From Promethearchaeota archaeon (GTDB lineage Archaea; Asgardarchaeota; Lokiarchaeia; Sigyniarchaeales; SOKP01): a stretch of 7,711 bases of DNA. Where the stretch lies: positions 1 through 7,711 of the forward strand of contig JAUWZT010000176.1 of assembly GCA_030615145.1 (NCBI GenBank). Reading direction: 5' to 3'. The translations under genes were made by a program, and so were the position numbers. The notes beneath the pieces were generated by a model. It saw nothing but the letters and a program-made list of their open reading frames with translations. It searched no databases and was not told the DNA's origin. Positions 5,911 to 7,711 of the stretch are shown here, piece after piece. Numbering within the stretch: position 1 is the first letter of the stretch; each line of letters begins with the position of its first letter.

Positions 5911-6441
5911 TTATCTTTCGATGCCCGAGATCAAAGCTCGAGCTAATTTCTCAAAAGCTATTTCAACATTATCTCCCGTTTTAGCAGAAGTTTCTAAATA
6001 CTCGCAATTTAATCGCTTTGCCAAGTCTTCTGCCTCACCCCTCTCAATTTGGCGTTCTAAATCGCTCTTATTTCCGACTATAAGAATAGGTATTGACTTT
6101 TTAACTGTTTTCTTTATACTACTAATCCATCCAGGGAGTTTTAAAAGGGATTGAGGCGAAGTTAAATCGAATACTCCAAATGCCGCATTACTCCCTTTAA
6201 AATAGATCGTACGCAGTTTTGCAAACTGATCTTGACCGCCTATGTCCCATAGCAAGAGTCTAACATTTTTTTGGTCAATTTCAACATCCTTTATTAAAAA
6301 ATTTGAACCAATTGTCTGTTTTAAATCGGAGGAAAAGTAATCTTTTATATATCTGATGAGTAAGGAGGTTTTACCTGCATTCCCAGGTCCAAACAAACAA
6401 ACTTTAAACTTAAACGACGATTTATCCGACGATGTATCCAT
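5911..6441 (-). CDS. Ras-superfamily small GTPase (Asgard type)
   Basis: GTP-binding switch protein of 176 residues (single G domain). Counting from the ATG at 6441: G1 P-loop GPGNAGKT (18-25, K24), G2 T43 in QTIGSNF, G3 WDIGGQD (65-71, catalytic Gln Q70), G4 NKSD (124-127), G5 ETSAKTG with S152-A153-K154. Switch 1 looks Rab-like, while WDxGGQ in switch 2 is typical of Arf/Sar proteins. The C-terminus ends ALISGIER with no prenylation cysteine, and the N-terminus has no myristoylation Gly, so any membrane link must be through a partner. A longer frame starts at TTG 6453, but GGTGA overlaps those codons and sits five bases before the ATG, so I use the ATG. No GAP, roadblock or longin partner is adjacent. 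Membrane or cytoskeletal signalling is plausible but not shown. Confidence 0.93.
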   Translation of the reverse strand: MDTSSDKSSFKFKVCLFGPGNAGKTSLLIRYIKDYFSSDLKQTIGSNFLIKDVEIDQKNVRLLLWDIGGQDQFAKLRTIYFKGSNAAFGVFDLTSPQSLLKLPGWISSIKKTVKKSIPILIVGNKSDLERQIERGEAEDLAKRLNCEYLETSAKTGDNVEIAFEKLARALISGIER

Positions 6442-6446
6442 TAATT

Positions 6447-6451
6447 TCACC
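6447..6451 (-). promoter_or_regulatory. Shine-Dalgarno site deciding the GTPase start
   Basis: GGTGA on the minus strand, five bases before the ATG at 6441. It overlaps the alternative TTG (6453) and GTG (6450) codons, which makes them unlikely starts. The arrangement (GGTGA, short A/T spacer, ATG) repeats that of ribK. Confidence 0.7.
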
Positions 6452-6478
6452 AAGGGGTTGCGATTATTTCTCTTAGAT

Positions 6479-6510
6479 TAAGGATGTTCAAAAATTCATC
6501 CTTATTAAGG
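6479..6510. promoter_or_regulatory. Alternating TAAGG/CCTTA inverted repeats upstream of the GTPase gene
   Basis: TAAGGATG (6479-6486) and CATCCTTA (6497-6504) are perfect 8-base inverted arms around a 10-base spacer. CCTTA-T-TAAGG (6500-6510) forms a second perfect palindrome that shares the middle arm. The block lies 38-69 bases before the GTPase ATG, so it could be an operator over the promoter or, if transcription begins further upstream, a leader RNA with two mutually exclusive hairpins. The remaining intergenic DNA (6511-6612) is AT-rich and contains only an imperfect inverted repeat at 6567-6599. Confidence 0.4.
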
Positions 6511-6612
6511 AGAACATTTGCTATTTTTATTTTATTAATTTTACTATATTAAAAATTATCTTAAAGGTATTTATATTTTTAGGATTGTAATATTAATACT
6601 GGTTGGTACTTC

Positions 6613-6645
6613 AAAAGAAAAAAGTAATAAGGAAAAAATATTTTT
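6613..6645 (-). terminator. Oligo-T tracts after the acyltransferase-like gene
   Basis: Read on the minus strand, this stretch contains T tracts of six, six and four, starting about 27 bases after the stop at 6665, and begins with the palindrome AAAAATATTTTT (6634-6645). Archaeal RNA polymerase often stops at such U-rich tracts. The assignment rests on sequence pattern only. Confidence 0.35.
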
Positions 6646-6664
6646 GAGTTTGCGTATTTTTTTT

Positions 6665-7711
6665 CTATTTTTTTCGTTTCTTCTTCCCAATACTGCCCAT
6701 CGCAGCCATTAGCCACTCCGGACTACCGACTCCATTTGCGTACTCCATCCACAAAAACATCAAAAAACCCATAAATCCGACGTAACTAATATTTATAATG
6801 AGGAAAAGAATAACATCGAATTGTCCAATAAATAAACCAAGGAAGAACTGGTGCACAAAAAATAGACTTAAAGAAACCTTACCGTAATATACTAGCATTT
6901 TAACGAAATTACCATATTTCTTCTTGATATCAATAAAATAAAAGCAGATGGCTATTATTAAAAGCGCAGCACCTAAATTATAAAACATGTTTGGACCTCT
7001 ACCCCTGATCAAAAACTCAGGCATTCCGGGAATTACAAAATAGCTTTGAAATGGACTTGGTCCATTTGCTACACTTAATAAGATCATGTGAGGATATTCT
7101 AAGAGTCCACCTGGTATTGAAGATTCAGTGTACAATTGAGAACCAAAACCAATACCTACCGCCACCAAGATAATACCCCAAACCATAAAAATGCGAAATA
7201 AACCAACATACGCATCGTCAGTCCCCTTATTCATAGCTTCGTGGAGATATTCTCCAAATATAGTAGAAATAAAACAGATAGCAAGACCCGGAAGGAGGGG
7301 TACCATGGGGTTTGGTCCGATTACTATAAAATGAATTACGATTACGATTAAATTATTCCCTTCTAATCCTGGAACAAAAATTAGGTCTCTAATCACATTT
7401 GAAAATACTACGATTAAAATAGCAATAATACCCCGATAAAGTTTAGTTAATTTTAGAGCGTAATAAGAGAAGATCTGTGAAGCCCCTATAAACATTAGGA
7501 TGTTCCAACCCCAAAGGCTTAAAGGGAATGGTATGCCAAATCCATCCAAAGTTAGGGATATAACGTTATAAATCATCGCTATTAGGATAATCATCGCGCC
7601 TCTCGAAAAAATTCGCATGCGAATTACTTTAGGAGGGAGTATGTTTTGCTTATTTTTTATGCTGAAAATTACGCTTAGAGACGAAAGAAAAACAAATAGC
7701 GATGGGCCAAG
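6665..7711 (-). CDS. Polytopic membrane protein, acyltransferase-like (DUF1624/HGSNAT-like), 5' end missing
   Basis: A membrane protein with about nine or ten helices. An ATG lies at 7618, but the frame stays open upstream to the window edge with sensible protein (LGPSLFVFLSSLSVIFSIKN, then basic residues), so 348 residues are visible and the N-terminus is missing. The upstream piece matches the second-helix pattern G-P-x-LFVFLSG-x-S of membrane acyltransferases related to heparan-alpha-glucosaminide N-acetyltransferase (DUF1624) and acyltransferase-3 families. Near the C-terminal side, YYGKVSLSLFFVHQFFLG resembles their late GR-xSLxxYxxH helix. If so, it would acylate a sugar or lipid at the membrane, but the key N-terminal helix with the catalytic His is outside the window. 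The tail is basic (GKKKRKK), which suggests a cytoplasmic C-terminus. Confidence in a real membrane gene is high; in the family call, moderate. Confidence 0.7.
   Translation of the reverse strand, partial: LGPSLFVFLSSLSVIFSIKNKQNILPPKVIRMRIFSRGAMIILIAMIYNVISLTLDGFGIPFPLSLWGWNILMFIGASQIFSYYALKLTKLYRGIIAILIVVFSNVIRDLIFVPGLEGNNLIVIVIHFIVIGPNPMVPLLPGLAICFISTIFGEYLHEAMNKGTDDAYVGLFRIFMVWGIILVAVGIGFGSQLYTESSIPGGLLEYPHMILLSVANGPSPFQSYFVIPGMPEFLIRGRGPNMFYNLGAALLIIAICFYFIDIKKKYGNFVKMLVYYGKVSLSLFFVHQFFLGLFIGQFDVILFLIINISYVGFMGFLMFLWMEYANGVGSPEWLMAAMGSIGKKKRKK

Noticed and set aside
5921..6154. Plus-strand open frame inside the GTPase gene
   Set aside because: It is antisense to the G4 and G5 region of the GTPase and has no family features.
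6439..6453. TTG at 6453 as GTPase start
   Set aside because: GGTGA overlaps the TTG and GTG codons and is correctly spaced for the ATG at 6441.
1..7711. CRISPR array, tRNA, rRNA, insertion sequence or phage module
   Set aside because: I found no regularly spaced repeats, no tRNA arm motifs, and no transposase, integrase or phage-like protein on either strand.

Overview
The window looks like a piece of an AT-rich archaeal chromosome, most likely from an Asgard archaeon (Lokiarchaeia-like). The reasons are: an archaeal-type threonyl-tRNA synthetase with a DTD-like editing domain; CTP-dependent riboflavin kinase and RibL-type FAD synthetase instead of bacterial RibF; a CDP-alcohol phosphatidyltransferase of the archaeal lipid type; a Trax-like translin; and a Ras/Arf-like small GTPase with no lipid-anchor cysteine, of the sort that is abundant in Asgard genomes. 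Where Shine-Dalgarno sites are visible they read GGTGA(T). Lineage is inferred from gene content only.

Layout. Positions 1-256 (minus) hold the start of a gene of unknown function that runs off the left edge. Positions 257-560 are AT-rich and non-coding, but contain a protein-like frame (366-527) broken by adjacent TAG and TGA codons, possibly a decayed gene. Positions 561-1184 (plus) encode a membrane CDP-alcohol phosphatidyltransferase. It converges on a three-gene minus-strand operon at 3054-1228: translin/Trax-like RNase, RibL FAD synthetase, and an HTH-riboflavin kinase (RbkR-like). A 93-bp divergent promoter region with a nested palindrome separates this operon from thrS (3148-5208, plus), which is followed 28 bases later by a YihX-like HAD phosphatase (5237-5878). 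A small GTPase (6441-5911, minus) converges on the HAD gene and has an unusual alternating TAAGG/CCTTA repeat upstream. From 6665 to the right edge (minus) lies a 5'-truncated polytopic membrane acyltransferase-like gene.

How the genes work together. RibK/RbkR makes FMN from riboflavin using CTP and RibL adenylates FMN to FAD, so the minus-strand operon covers the two last steps of flavin cofactor synthesis. The HTH domain on the kinase suggests that it also controls flavin genes. Why a Trax-like endoribonuclease heads that operon is not clear. ThrRS charges and proofreads tRNA-Thr. The phosphatidyltransferase belongs to membrane lipid head-group synthesis. I see no CRISPR array, tRNA, rRNA, insertion sequence or phage gene. 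The window is mainly ordinary archaeal housekeeping with several unusual details, listed as findings.
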